Notes under the pieces: model-generated
What the model was told of the DNA's origin: nothing
The model's input: the letters and a program-made list of their open reading frames with translations, nothing else
The model's database searches: none
Program-made: the position numbers and the translations under genes
NCBI GenBank assembly: GCA_964426415.1
Contig: CAYRQM010000010.1
Span: 1-47,090 of the forward strand
DNA length: 47,090 bases
From: UBA3792 sp964426415
Lineage (GTDB): Bacteria; Bacillota; Clostridia; Christensenellales; CAG-138
Direction of reading: 5' to 3'
In this document: positions 24,365-32,528 of the stretch, in pieces
Numbering within the stretch: the stretch's first letter is position 1
Layout of the letters: each line of letters opens with the position of its first letter

Positions 24365-25200
24365 CAGAACACGACCTTTACGACAATGAGTGCGCCAAGC
24401 GTGACAAGGGTGATGAGCGCGCCGAAAAGATCATAGCGGGAGAAGCGCAGCTGCCGCATACGGGTTCTGCCTTCGCCGCCGTGGTAGCAGCGCGATTCCA
24501 TGGCGATTGCCAACTCGTCCGCTTTGCGAAATGCGGAGACGAACAGCGGAATGAGAATGGGCACCATGCTCTTGATGCGGCGAAACAGATTGCCCGATTC
24601 GAAGTCGGCGCCGCGTGCCATTTGCGCTTTTTGAATCTTGTCGGATTCCTCCATCAGCGTCGGAATGAACCGAATCGCAATGGTCATCATCATGGCAAGC
24701 TCGTGGGCGGGGAAGCGGAAGACCTTGAGCGGCGACAGCAGCCGTTCGATGCCGTCGGTGAGCAGCAACGGCGATGTGGTCAGCGTCAGCATAGAAGAGC
24801 CTGCCACCAAAAGCACGATGCGAATGGTGATGAATACGGATTGGTAGATTGCCGAGAACGTGAGCTGCCAAAAGCCCCAATCGAAGATGACGTTGTCCCA
24901 TGTCCAAAACAGGAATTGGAACGATTCGCCCTCGCTGTCGGAAAAGAACAGGTTCAGCACGAACATAAAGACCAGCAGCAGCCGAATGGGTTTGATGGAC
25001 TTCCAGATGTACGAAACGCGGATGCCCGAAAGCAGCAGTGCGAAGACGAGAAACGCCAGCGGAATGGCAAACGCCGCAATGGTTTCCGCCAAAAACGTCA
25101 TGACGATGTACACCAGCATGATGCAGATTTTGGTGCGCGGATCCATGCGGTGCAGCGGGGAATCGCCGGGAATGAATTGACCGAGTGTGACGTCACGCAT
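24364..25200 (-). CDS. ecfT: ECF transporter transmembrane subunit EcfT
   Basis: 278 residues with four to five membrane spans and the two coupling signatures on the cytoplasmic side, MARGADF and MESRCYHGG. It links S-components to the EcfA ATPases for uptake of vitamins and other micronutrients. ATG at 25200 with GGAGG 7 nt upstream; overlaps ecfA2 by 8 nt. QueT, encoded nearby, is a likely but not exclusive partner. Confidence 0.95.
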   Translation of the reverse strand: MRDVTLGQFIPGDSPLHRMDPRTKICIMLVYIVMTFLAETIAAFAIPLAFLVFALLLSGIRVSYIWKSIKPIRLLLVFMFVLNLFFSDSEGESFQFLFWTWDNVIFDWGFWQLTFSAIYQSVFITIRIVLLVAGSSMLTLTTSPLLLTDGIERLLSPLKVFRFPAHELAMMMTIAIRFIPTLMEESDKIQKAQMARGADFESGNLFRRIKSMVPILIPLFVSAFRKADELAIAMESRCYHGGEGRTRMRQLRFSRYDLFGALITLVTLGALIVVKVVF

Positions 25201-26044
25201 GGGCAAGCCTCCCCTTCACCCACGCAAGGAACGCTTCGGTGGTGCAAATGTCGGTGGGTGCGTCGATGCCCTTTTGCCGCAGCAGCGTGCAAAGCATGGT
25301 GGCATGGGGGACGGAAAGATGCAGCGACAGCAGCGTATCCACCTTGGCAAACACCTTTTTCGGCGTATCGTGCAGCGCGACGCTGCCGTTTTCCAGCACC
25401 AAAACCTCGGTGCAATGCTTGGCAATGTCGTCCATCGAATGGGAAATCATGAGGATTGTGGCGCCTTGCTCCGTGCGGTAGCGCTCTAAAAGCGCCAAAA
25501 TGTGGGCGCGTCCCAGTGGGTCAAGCCCTGCCATGGGTTCGTCCAAAACGAGATATTTGGGGCGCATCGCCAGCACGCCCGCCAATGCGGCGCGCCGCTT
25601 TTCACCGCCCGACAGCTCAAACGGCGACTTGTTGCGAAACCGTTCAAAGTCCAGCTCGACCAGTTCCATCGCTTCTTTGACGCGGCGGTCGATTTCGGCT
25701 TCGTCCAGCTTGAGATTCTTGGGGCCGAACGCCACATCGTCATAGACGGTTTCCGTAAACAGCTGGTATTCGGGATATTGGAACACCATGCCGATGCGTT
25801 TTCTGCCCTCTATGCGCTGCGCCTTGACGGAAAGGTCGAATTCGTCCACCTTGACCGCGCCGTTCGTACACGGAATCAGACCGTTCAGATGCTGCACCAG
25901 CGTGGTTTTGCCGCTGCCCGTGTGCCCGATGATGCCAAAGAACGCGCCTTCGGGCACGACAAACGAGACGTCGTGCAGCGTCGGCGTGGACAGCTTGCCG
26001 CCGTCGGTATAGGCATAGGAAAGATGCTCTACAACAATGGACAT
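25193..26044 (-). CDS. ecfA2: ECF transporter ATPase EcfA2
   Basis: 283 residues. Walker A GHTGSGKTT, Q-loop VFQYPEYQLF, signature LSGGEKRR, Walker B YLVLDEPMAGLD and the switch His in ISHSMDD. It forms a heterodimer with EcfA1. Start at the ATG after GGAGGCGTT inside the end of ecfA1, which it overlaps by 16 nt; a longer frame upstream is a shadow of ecfA1. Confidence 0.95.
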   Translation of the reverse strand: MSIVVEHLSYAYTDGGKLSTPTLHDVSFVVPEGAFFGIIGHTGSGKTTLVQHLNGLIPCTNGAVKVDEFDLSVKAQRIEGRKRIGMVFQYPEYQLFTETVYDDVAFGPKNLKLDEAEIDRRVKEAMELVELDFERFRNKSPFELSGGEKRRAALAGVLAMRPKYLVLDEPMAGLDPLGRAHILALLERYRTEQGATILMISHSMDDIAKHCTEVLVLENGSVALHDTPKKVFAKVDTLLSLHLSVPHATMLCTLLRQKGIDAPTDICTTEAFLAWVKGRLAHA

Positions 26045-26847
26045 AACGCCTCCGCAAGTGCCTCGGTGGTCAGAATCGCATCGGAAAGCGGCAAGCCTTC
26101 CGCCCTGAGTGCGTTGCGAATCTTGACCGTTTCGGGCACGTCCAGCCCACATTCGTGCAGCAGCGTTTCGTCGGAGAACACGCCGACGGGCGTATCGTCC
26201 TTGACGATGGCGCCGTCTCGCATCATGATGACGCGATCACAGCCCACGACTTCTTCCATGTATTGGGTGACCATGACGATGGTGATGCCCTTTTTATTGA
26301 GATCGTGCATGGTGGCGACCAGCCCCGCACGCCCCTTTGGATCCAACATGGCGGTGGCTTCGTCCAAGACCAGAATGCTCGGATTCAGCGCAAGCATCCC
26401 CGCGATGGCGATGCGCTGCTTTTGCCCGCCCGAGAGGCTGTGCACGGCACGGGTGGCATACGCCGTCATGCCGACCTTTTGCAGCGCGGCGTCGACATTT
26501 TTGCGGATTTGTTCGGGCGCAACGCCCACGTTTTCGGGCCCGAACGCCACATCCTCCTCGACAATGGTCGTGACGAGCTGGTTGTCGGGGTTTTGAAAAA
26601 TCATGCCCACCATTTGACGAATGGGCAGAATGTTGTCTTCATTTTGGGTGGTCATGCCGTTGATGGTCACTGCGCCCTTGGTGGGCAGCAACAGCCCGTT
26701 GATATGCTTGGCAAGCGTGCTTTTGCCGCTGCCGTTGTGCCCGACGACGGCGACAAACGCCCCTTCGTCGATGCGAAGGCTTACGTCGTCCAAGGCGCAG
26801 CGCGTAGTGCGTTCGTATGTATAGCTCACATGTTCAAATTGAATCAA
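26029..26847 (-). CDS. ecfA1: ECF transporter ATPase EcfA1
   Basis: 272 residues. Walker A GHNGSGKST, Q-loop IFQNPDNQL, signature LSGGQKQR and Walker B ILVLDEATAMLD. As is usual for EcfA1, the switch region reads VTQYMEE, with Gln where EcfA2 has His. It starts with TTG (26847) after AGAGGTG. First gene of ecfA1-ecfA2-ecfT-truA-tadA, behind a promoter that overlaps a divergent one. Confidence 0.95.
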   Translation of the reverse strand: MIQFEHVSYTYERTTRCALDDVSLRIDEGAFVAVVGHNGSGKSTLAKHINGLLLPTKGAVTINGMTTQNEDNILPIRQMVGMIFQNPDNQLVTTIVEEDVAFGPENVGVAPEQIRKNVDAALQKVGMTAYATRAVHSLSGGQKQRIAIAGMLALNPSILVLDEATAMLDPKGRAGLVATMHDLNKKGITIVMVTQYMEEVVGCDRVIMMRDGAIVKDDTPVGVFSDETLLHECGLDVPETVKIRNALRAEGLPLSDAILTTEALAEALCPLL

Positions 26848-26876
26848 TGTCGCACCTCTCTATTCCATGAAATATT

Positions 26877-26905
26877 ATTATACAGTACCCCTATACAATT
26901 TTCAA
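26877..26905 (-). promoter_or_regulatory. ecf operon promoter
   Basis: Minus-strand TTGAAA (26900-26905), 17 nt, TATAAT (26877-26882). Confidence 0.8.
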
Positions 26906-26920
26906 GCACTTTGTTATAAT
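26892..26920 (+). promoter_or_regulatory. Promoter of the amidohydrolase gene, overlapping the ecf promoter
   Basis: TATACA (26892-26897), 17 nt, TATAAT (26915-26920). The -35 is weak. The element overlaps the divergent ecf -35 and spacer. Confidence 0.65.
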
Positions 26921-26938
26921 AATCGGCAGGAGGATGCT

Positions 26939-28291
26939 ATGACAACTTTATTGCGCAATGTAGATACCGTCGTGACCTGCGACGCCCAAGACACCGTGCT
27001 GCGCCACACCGACGTTTGGATGCAGGACGGCGTGCTGATTGGCTTTGGCGCACAGCCGCTGACCGCCGACGAGACCTTCGACTGCTCACGGATGTTCCTG
27101 TATCCGGGGCTTGTCAACACCCACCATCACCTGTACCAGTTCTTTACCCGCAACCTCAAGCAAGTGCAGTCGTTCGAGCTGTTCGACTGGCTTGTGGCGC
27201 TGTACGAAATTTGGAAGAACCTCAACGCCGACACGGTGCGGCTGAGTTCCACGGCGGCAATGGGCGAGCTGATGCGCTACGGCTGCACCACCTGCTTCGA
27301 TCACCATTATGTGTTCCCAAAGGGCGCAGGCGATTTGATCGGCGCGCAATTTGCGGCGGCGGACGCGCTGGGCATTCGGATGCACGCGTCGCGGGGCAGC
27401 ATGGATCTTTCCCGCAAGGATGGGGGACTGCCGCCCGATTCCGTGGTGCAAACGGTGGATGAAATCCTTGCCGACAGCGAAGATTTGATTCGTCGTTACC
27501 ACGATCCGAAGCCGTTTTCCATGCATCGCATGGTGTTGGCGCCGTGTTCGCCGTTCTCCGTTTCTGCCGCGCTGCTCAAGGAAAGCGCCGTTTTGGCGCG
27601 TCAGTACGGCGTCGAACTGCACACGCACCTGTGCGAAACAAAGGACGAAGAAGCCTATACGCTGGCGCACCATAGGATGCGTCCCTTCGACTATATGGCT
27701 TCGCTCGGTTGGGTGGGCAGCGACGTGTTCTATGCCCACGGCATCCACTTCAACGACGACGAGCTGAATCGCATTGCGGAAACGGGCACCAAGATTGCCC
27801 ATTGTCCCTGTTCCAATATGAAGCTGTCCAGCGGCATCATGCGGCTGCCCGACATGCTGGAACGCAACATTCCCGTGGGGCTTGGCGTGGACGGCTCGGC
27901 AAGCAACGACGGCAGCAACCTCATGGATGAAATGCGCAGCGCGTACCTTCTGCATCGGCTCACTTGGGGCAAGCGCGCCCCGTCGGGCTACACGCTGCTC
28001 AAGCTGGCGACGGCAGGCGGCGCGCAGGTGCTTGGCAGAACCGACATCGGCTCCATCGAAATCGGCAAAGCGGCGGACGTGTTCGCCATTCGCTGCGACG
28101 CACCCGATCTGCTGTGCGCAGGTCTTGACCCCGCCACGCTGTTTGGCAACGTGGGCTATCACCGTCCCTGCGATCTCGTATTCGTCAACGGCGTATGCAC
28201 CGTGAAGGACGGCAAGCTGACCCGCATCGACGAGGAACGCCTTGCCCGCGACGGCGAGCAAGAAGTGGCACGCCTCCTAAAAAATGCCTAA
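26939..28291 (+). CDS. Amidohydrolase, 8-oxoguanine deaminase-like
   Basis: 450 residues of the amidohydrolase superfamily (AtzB/TrzN/SsnA branch). Metal-site motifs: NTHHHLYQ near residue 58, HTHLCET, HGIHFND and GVDGSASNDGSN. The run PGLVNTHHHLYQFFTRN and the overall layout are closest to 8-oxoguanine deaminases, which turn 8-oxoguanine into urate; hydroxyatrazine or cytosine-type substrates are alternatives. The ATG at 26939 is 5 nt after AGGAGG. A single gene with its own promoter. If it makes urate or related oxypurines, the molybdenum hydroxylase at 18294-21960 could act in the same network (inference). Confidence 0.82.
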   Translation: MTTLLRNVDTVVTCDAQDTVLRHTDVWMQDGVLIGFGAQPLTADETFDCSRMFLYPGLVNTHHHLYQFFTRNLKQVQSFELFDWLVALYEIWKNLNADTVRLSSTAAMGELMRYGCTTCFDHHYVFPKGAGDLIGAQFAAADALGIRMHASRGSMDLSRKDGGLPPDSVVQTVDEILADSEDLIRRYHDPKPFSMHRMVLAPCSPFSVSAALLKESAVLARQYGVELHTHLCETKDEEAYTLAHHRMRPFDYMASLGWVGSDVFYAHGIHFNDDELNRIAETGTKIAHCPCSNMKLSSGIMRLPDMLERNIPVGLGVDGSASNDGSNLMDEMRSAYLLHRLTWGKRAPSGYTLLKLATAGGAQVLGRTDIGSIEIGKAADVFAIRCDAPDLLCAGLDPATLFGNVGYHRPCDLVFVNGVCTVKDGKLTRIDEERLARDGEQEVARLLKNA

Positions 28292-28565
28292 ATTCGGCGG
28301 GTTTTGCGCGTTTGCACAATTGGGGCGATTGCGTCGAAGCAAAAGATATTGTGTTCATACATTGTTCATAACCCAACATATAGTGTCTATGAAATTGTGA
28401 ACGAGATTGAAACAATCTTAATAAAGATTCGGTTCATACAGCAGAAATACAGCGCGTTTTGTATAAGCAGCAGGAACGTCGTATTTTAGAAAGCGCCACA
28501 GGGGTGGCGTTTTCCTGCTTTTGCCACAGTTTCCACAGGAAATATTCAGTGTATATTCCAAATGT
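28292..28565. other. Intergenic region with terminator and DnaA-box-like words
   Basis: No gene seen. It contains three GTTCATA words (28352, 28363 and 28433 area), a small AATCTT/AAGATT inverted repeat, a terminator at 28493-28513, and adjacent TTTGCCACA and GTTTCCACA at 28520-28537. Confidence 0.5.
28493..28513 (+). terminator. Terminator upstream of nrdD
   Basis: CGCCAC, loop AGGG, GTGGCG, TTTT. It lies about 200 nt after the amidohydrolase stop and would isolate the nrd promoter. Confidence 0.75.
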
Positions 28566-28581
28566 GCGCAACATATTGTAT
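28566..28581. promoter_or_regulatory. NrdR box 1 (distal)
   Basis: A 16-nt site around CAACATATTGTAT, matching about 12 of 16 positions of the NrdR consensus ACACWAKATMTWGTGT, exactly 32 nt before box 2. Confidence 0.65.
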
Positions 28582-28594
28582 TCAGAAATCGGGG

Positions 28595-28624
28595 TTGACA
28601 CCATATCTTGTGATGAGGTATACT
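28595..28624 (+). promoter_or_regulatory. nrdDG promoter
   Basis: Consensus TTGACA (28595-28600), 18 nt, TATACT (28619-28624). The start codon is 33 nt downstream. Confidence 0.85.
28598..28613. promoter_or_regulatory. NrdR box 2 (proximal)
   Basis: ACACCATATCTTGTGA matches 14 of 16 NrdR positions. It overlaps the -35 and spacer of the nrdD promoter, as expected for repression. Confidence 0.8.
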
Positions 28625-28656
28625 GCAGTTGCATCAGAAACGAGGAGGAAATCCGA

Positions 28657-30732
28657 ATGTTAACCAAGATTAGAAAGCGCGACGGACGGGTCGAACCGTT
28701 CGACAGAGAAAAGATCAAGAGCGCGATTTGGAAGGCCGCCCAAGCGGTGAACGGCACGAACGAAGCGTTGGCGGATTCGCTGACGGACGACGTGGTACGC
28801 ATTGCGGAAGCGCGTTTTACCGATCAGATTCCCGACGTGGAATCCATCCAAGACATCGTCGAGAAAGTCCTGATCGAAGCGGGTCACGCCCGCACCGCGA
28901 AGGCGTACATTCTGTACCGTGAAAAGCGCAGAGGCACCCGCGAGATCAATGCCATGATCGGCGCCACCATCGACATGTTCAGCGATTATCTCAAAGACAA
29001 GGATTGGGGCATCAAAGAGAACGCCAACATGCAAAAGAGCGTCAACGGGCTCAACAACTACGTCCGCGAGGCGTTCACCAAGAAATACTGGCTGTACGAA
29101 ATCTACCCCGAAGACGTGCGCCGTGCCCACGAAAGCGGCGACGCGCACATTCACGATTTGGGCTTCTTTGGCCCGTACTGCGCCGGCTGGGATCTGCGTC
29201 AGCTCCTGATGGAAGGCTTTGGCGGCGTGGAAGGCAAGGTCGAATCCCGTCCTGCAAAGCATTTGCGTTCCTTCTTGGGGCAAGTGGTCAATTCCACGTT
29301 CACCACCCAAGGCGAAACGGCAGGCGCGCAGGCATGGTCCAGCTTCGACACCTATTGCGCACCGTTCCTGTACTACGACAAGATGGATTTTGATTCCGTC
29401 AAGCAGTGCATCCAAGAATTCGTCTTCAACATCAACGTACCCACCCGCGTTGGCTTCCAGTGCCCGTTCTCCAACCTCACCTTCGACATCAAGGTGCCGA
29501 GCACGCTCAAGAACGAGCCTGTCATCATCGGCGGTGAGTACAAAGAAATGACCTACGGCGATTTCCAAGAGCAGATGGACATGTTCAACCGTGCGTTCTG
29601 CGCCGTCATGCTGCAGGGCGACGCCAAGGGCCGCGTGTTCACCTTCCCGATTCCCACCATCAACATCACCAAAGATTTCGAGTGGGACAGCCCCGTGGTG
29701 GACGATTTCATGCGCATCACCTGCAAGTATGGCATTCCGTACTTCGCAAACTACGTCAATTCCGACCTCAGCCCCGAGGACGCGGTTTCCATGTGCTGCC
29801 GTCTCCGTCTGGACAAGCGCGAGCTGAGAAAGCGCGGCGGCGGTCTGTTCGGCTCCAACCCCATGACCGGTTCCATTGGCGTTTACACCATCAATCTGCC
29901 GCGCATCGGCTATCTTGCCACCGACAAGCAAGACTTCTTCAACCGTCTCGAAAAGATTGCCACGCTGGGCAAGGTTTCCCTTGAAATCAAGCGCAAGATC
30001 ATCGAAAAGCAGACGGACGAAGGGCTGTATCCGTACTCCGCATTCTATCTGCGCAACATCAAGGCGCGGACGGGCGAATATTGGTACAACCATTTCAACA
30101 CCATCGGGCTTGTGGGCATGAACGAAGCGTGCCTCAACTTCTTGGGCAAGGACATCGGTTCCGAAGAGGGCTTGGCGTTCTCGCTGGAAATCATGAACTT
30201 CCTGCGCGATCTGATGGTCGCCTTCCAAGAGGAGACGGGTCACAGCTATAACCTCGAAGCGACGCCTGCCGAGGGCACCAGCTATCGGCTTGCGCGGCTT
30301 GACAAGCAGCGGTTCCTCGACATCATCCAAAGCGGCGTAGAGGAGCCGCAGTACACCAACTCGAGCCAGCTGCCCGTCACCTACACCGACGACATCTTCG
30401 AGTGCATGGACTTGCAGGATGAGCTGCAGTCTCTGTACACGGGCGGCACGGTGCAGCATCTGTACCTTGGCGAGCGCATTGAGGACATCAACACCGCCAA
30501 GACGCTCATCCGCACCATCTTCGAAAAGTACAAGATGCCGTACATCTCGCTGACGCCCACGTTCTCGGTGTGTCACGAGCATGGCTACATCGTCGGCGAA
30601 CATTTCACCTGCCCCGAGTGCGGCAGAAACACCGAGGTTTGGAGCCGCGTCGTCGGCTACCTGCGCCCCGTGCAAAACTACAATCCCGGCAAGCGCGAAG
30701 AGTACATGCTGCGGAAGAAGTTCGTCATCTGA
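28657..30732 (+). CDS. nrdD: Anaerobic (class III) ribonucleoside-triphosphate reductase
   Basis: 691 residues. Makes dNTPs under anaerobic conditions using a glycyl radical. An N-terminal ATP-cone (KIRKRDGRVEPFDREKI) spans residues 1-90. The C-terminal zinc site is formed by CHEH and CPECG, followed by the radical motif RVVGYLRPVQNYNPGK with Gly667. ATG at 28657 after GAGGAGG; an open frame running further upstream crosses the promoter and NrdR boxes and is rejected. It is followed by a hairpin and nrdG. Confidence 0.97.
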   Translation: MLTKIRKRDGRVEPFDREKIKSAIWKAAQAVNGTNEALADSLTDDVVRIAEARFTDQIPDVESIQDIVEKVLIEAGHARTAKAYILYREKRRGTREINAMIGATIDMFSDYLKDKDWGIKENANMQKSVNGLNNYVREAFTKKYWLYEIYPEDVRRAHESGDAHIHDLGFFGPYCAGWDLRQLLMEGFGGVEGKVESRPAKHLRSFLGQVVNSTFTTQGETAGAQAWSSFDTYCAPFLYYDKMDFDSVKQCIQEFVFNINVPTRVGFQCPFSNLTFDIKVPSTLKNEPVIIGGEYKEMTYGDFQEQMDMFNRAFCAVMLQGDAKGRVFTFPIPTINITKDFEWDSPVVDDFMRITCKYGIPYFANYVNSDLSPEDAVSMCCRLRLDKRELRKRGGGLFGSNPMTGSIGVYTINLPRIGYLATDKQDFFNRLEKIATLGKVSLEIKRKIIEKQTDEGLYPYSAFYLRNIKARTGEYWYNHFNTIGLVGMNEACLNFLGKDIGSEEGLAFSLEIMNFLRDLMVAFQEETGHSYNLEATPAEGTSYRLARLDKQRFLDIIQSGVEEPQYTNSSQLPVTYTDDIFECMDLQDELQSLYTGGTVQHLYLGERIEDINTAKTLIRTIFEKYKMPYISLTPTFSVCHEHGYIVGEHFTCPECGRNTEVWSRVVGYLRPVQNYNPGKREEYMLRKKFVI

Positions 30733-30750
30733 TCCCAAATTCAGCAAATC

Positions 30751-30772
30751 GGGGAAGGCGCAAGCCTTCCCC
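30751..30772 (+). other. GNRA-capped hairpin between nrdD and nrdG
   Basis: GGGGAAGGC, tetraloop GCAA, GCCTTCCCC; no T-run. It could set the nrdD:nrdG ratio by protecting the upstream mRNA. Confidence 0.6.
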
Positions 30773-30789
30773 ATCTTTCGGAGTACCAT

Positions 30790-31461
30790 ATGTTGATTGC
30801 AGGCTTTCAAAAACTATCCATGGTCGATTATCCGGGGCAGCCGTGCGCCGTGATTTTCACGCCGTACTGCAACATGAACTGCACCTACTGCCACAACTAT
30901 CACATCTTGGGCAAGGATGCGCAGCTCATCGAGGAGGAAACGGTGTTTTCCTATCTGCAAAAGCGCAAAGGCATGCTCAAGGCGGTTGTGGTTTCGGGCG
31001 GCGAGCCTACCCTGCAGCCGAAGCTACAAGAATTCCTTGCAAACGTGCGGGAACTGGGCTATCAAATCAAGCTGGACACCAACGGCGGCAAGCCCGACGT
31101 TCTCAAAACGCTTTTGGACGCGCATCTTCTCGACTACGTCGCCATGGATCTCAAGACGTCGCCCGCCGAGTATGCCGCCGTCACGCGTTCCGCCGTATCG
31201 GTGGAGGACGTCAAACGAAGCATCTTTTATCTGCGCAACAGCGGCATCGACCACGAGTTTCGCACCACCTTCGCGCCGCAAATCTCCAAGGAGGACGTTT
31301 TGGCGGCGGTGAAGCTGATTTCGGGCACGCAGCACTACTATTTGCAGCAGTATCGCAAGCGCTTCGACGACGACCCCGAGCCGCATAAGCCGTCCTATGT
31401 GAACGAAACGGCAGACGCCGTGCGGGAAAAGCTGGGCGTTTGCACCGTACGCGGCATGTGA
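30790..31461 (+). CDS. nrdG: Anaerobic ribonucleotide reductase activating protein (radical SAM)
   Basis: 223 residues. The radical-SAM cluster motif is CNMNCTYC (Cys27, Cys31, Cys34), then the SAM-binding GGE (VVVSGGEPTLQ). It generates the glycyl radical in NrdD. Length and the N-terminal FQKLSMVDYPG fit the NrdG2 subgroup common in Clostridia. The ATG follows GGAG by 6 nt. Confidence 0.93.
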   Translation: MLIAGFQKLSMVDYPGQPCAVIFTPYCNMNCTYCHNYHILGKDAQLIEEETVFSYLQKRKGMLKAVVVSGGEPTLQPKLQEFLANVRELGYQIKLDTNGGKPDVLKTLLDAHLLDYVAMDLKTSPAEYAAVTRSAVSVEDVKRSIFYLRNSGIDHEFRTTFAPQISKEDVLAAVKLISGTQHYYLQQYRKRFDDDPEPHKPSYVNETADAVREKLGVCTVRGM

Positions 31462-31463
31462 AT

Positions 31464-31498
31464 ACAAAAGCGACTGCAATGCAAGCCGCTTTTTTGTA
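31464..31498 (+). terminator. nrdDG terminator
   Basis: TACAAAAGCG pairs imperfectly with CGCTTTTTTGTA, giving a T-rich 3' arm directly after the nrdG stop. Confidence 0.7.
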
Positions 31499-31514
31499 CG
31501 TTCGTATACGAAAC

Positions 31515-31776
31515 AGCATACCACGCGTTGCCATTCTGCAGGGGCGGATAGTATCCGCCCGCCGAATGAAACTTACGTTCGAGATCCTTCGCCGAAGCGC
31601 AGGATGACAACGTGAATGAAGAATGAAGAATGAAGAAATGAAGAAAACTTGGTAATGACGGCGCTGCCGTCATTTTGACTATAGCCCCTCGTGGTCATTC
31701 TGTAGGGGCAGATACCATTTGTCCACCATCACCCGTCGTCATTCTGACGCAGCGGAGCGAGGAAGAATCTCCCGCT
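31515..31776. repeat. Cluster of interspersed-repeat fragments
   Basis: In order: reverse-oriented CATACCACGCG/GGGGCGGATAGTATCCGCCCG (31518-31562); a GAGATCCTTCGCC ... AGGATGACAAC half-element (31580-31612); an AATGAAG heptamer run (31615-31643); the hairpin AATGACGGC-GCT-GCCGTCATT (31654-31674); GGTCATTCTGTAGGGGCAGAT (31692-31712); and a TCATTCTGACGCAG ... GAAGAATCTCCCGC half-element (31739-31776). Nothing coding. Confidence 0.75.
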
Positions 31777-31796
31777 TCCGCTCAAGACCCTTTCCG

Positions 31797-32528
31797 TCAA
31801 TCGCAGAACGTCACTTCGCCGCGGGAGAGGGAGCGGGTCGTGCCGTCCGCAAGGCGCACAACGAGGCGAAACGAGTCGTCCAAATTGCAGGCGACGCCCA
31901 TTGCGTCGTGTCCCGCATCCGAGAAAGCAACGCGCCGTCCGTACACGTTGAGGTTTTTGCGATAGGTTTCGAAAAAGTCGATGTGAGGCAGCGCATCATA
32001 GTGCGCAAAAAAGTGCGCCAAAAAGGCGGACAGGAACGCTTCCCGCAAGTTTTCATCGACGTCGCCCGCAAAGAGCGAAGTAACAGAATCCTGCAATTCG
32101 GTTGGAAAGCCCGCCTTGGGCGCGAACAAGTTGACGCCGACGCCCACAATGGCGTAGGTGAACCGCCCGTCGCTTTGTGCCGCGCCTTCGGTTAAAATGC
32201 CTGCCGCCTTTTTGCCGTTTCGGTACAGGTCGTTGACCCATTTGATGGATGCGGGCACGCCGAACGCTTCTGCCGTTTCCCACAATGCCGCAGCGGCGAG
32301 GCAGGTGAGCGCGGCAGGCGAAACGACAAACGCGGGGCGCAGCAAAATGGAACAGTACAGCCCGGAGGCGGGGGAGACGAACGTGCGTCCGAACCTTCCA
32401 CGGCCTGCCGTTTGCCTGTTTGCCACCAGCACCGTGCCCGCCTTGGCGCCCGCCTTTGCCAGTTCTTTTAAGCGCGTGTTGGTGGAATCGACGACGTCCA
32501 ATCGCAAAATATCATAGGGCGGCGTCAT
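31797..32528 (-). CDS. birA: Biotin--[acetyl-CoA-carboxylase] ligase, catalytic form
   Basis: 243 residues, catalytic plus C-terminal domain without the DNA-binding N-terminus, so not a repressor. Motifs: VDSTNTRLKELA, AGRGRFGRTFVSP (biotinyl-AMP loop, GRGRxG), KWVNDL and VGVGVNL. It attaches biotin to carboxylase carrier proteins. The ATG overlaps the orr stop (ATGA). Its place as last gene of the ornithine operon is unusual. No classic terminator follows; repeat fragments start right after the stop. Confidence 0.9.
   Translation of the reverse strand: MTPPYDILRLDVVDSTNTRLKELAKAGAKAGTVLVANRQTAGRGRFGRTFVSPASGLYCSILLRPAFVVSPAALTCLAAAALWETAEAFGVPASIKWVNDLYRNGKKAAGILTEGAAQSDGRFTYAIVGVGVNLFAPKAGFPTELQDSVTSLFAGDVDENLREAFLSAFLAHFFAHYDALPHIDFFETYRKNLNVYGRRVAFSDAGHDAMGVACNLDDSFRLVVRLADGTTRSLSRGEVTFCD

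Noticed and set aside
28292..28492. A small RNA gene after the amidohydrolase gene
   Set aside because: A terminator is present at its end but I could not find a convincing promoter; it may be only a long 3' untranslated region.
28459..28656. Extended N-terminus for nrdD
   Set aside because: It would translate through the terminator, NrdR boxes and promoter; the ATG at 28657 has GAGGAGG and the family N-terminus.
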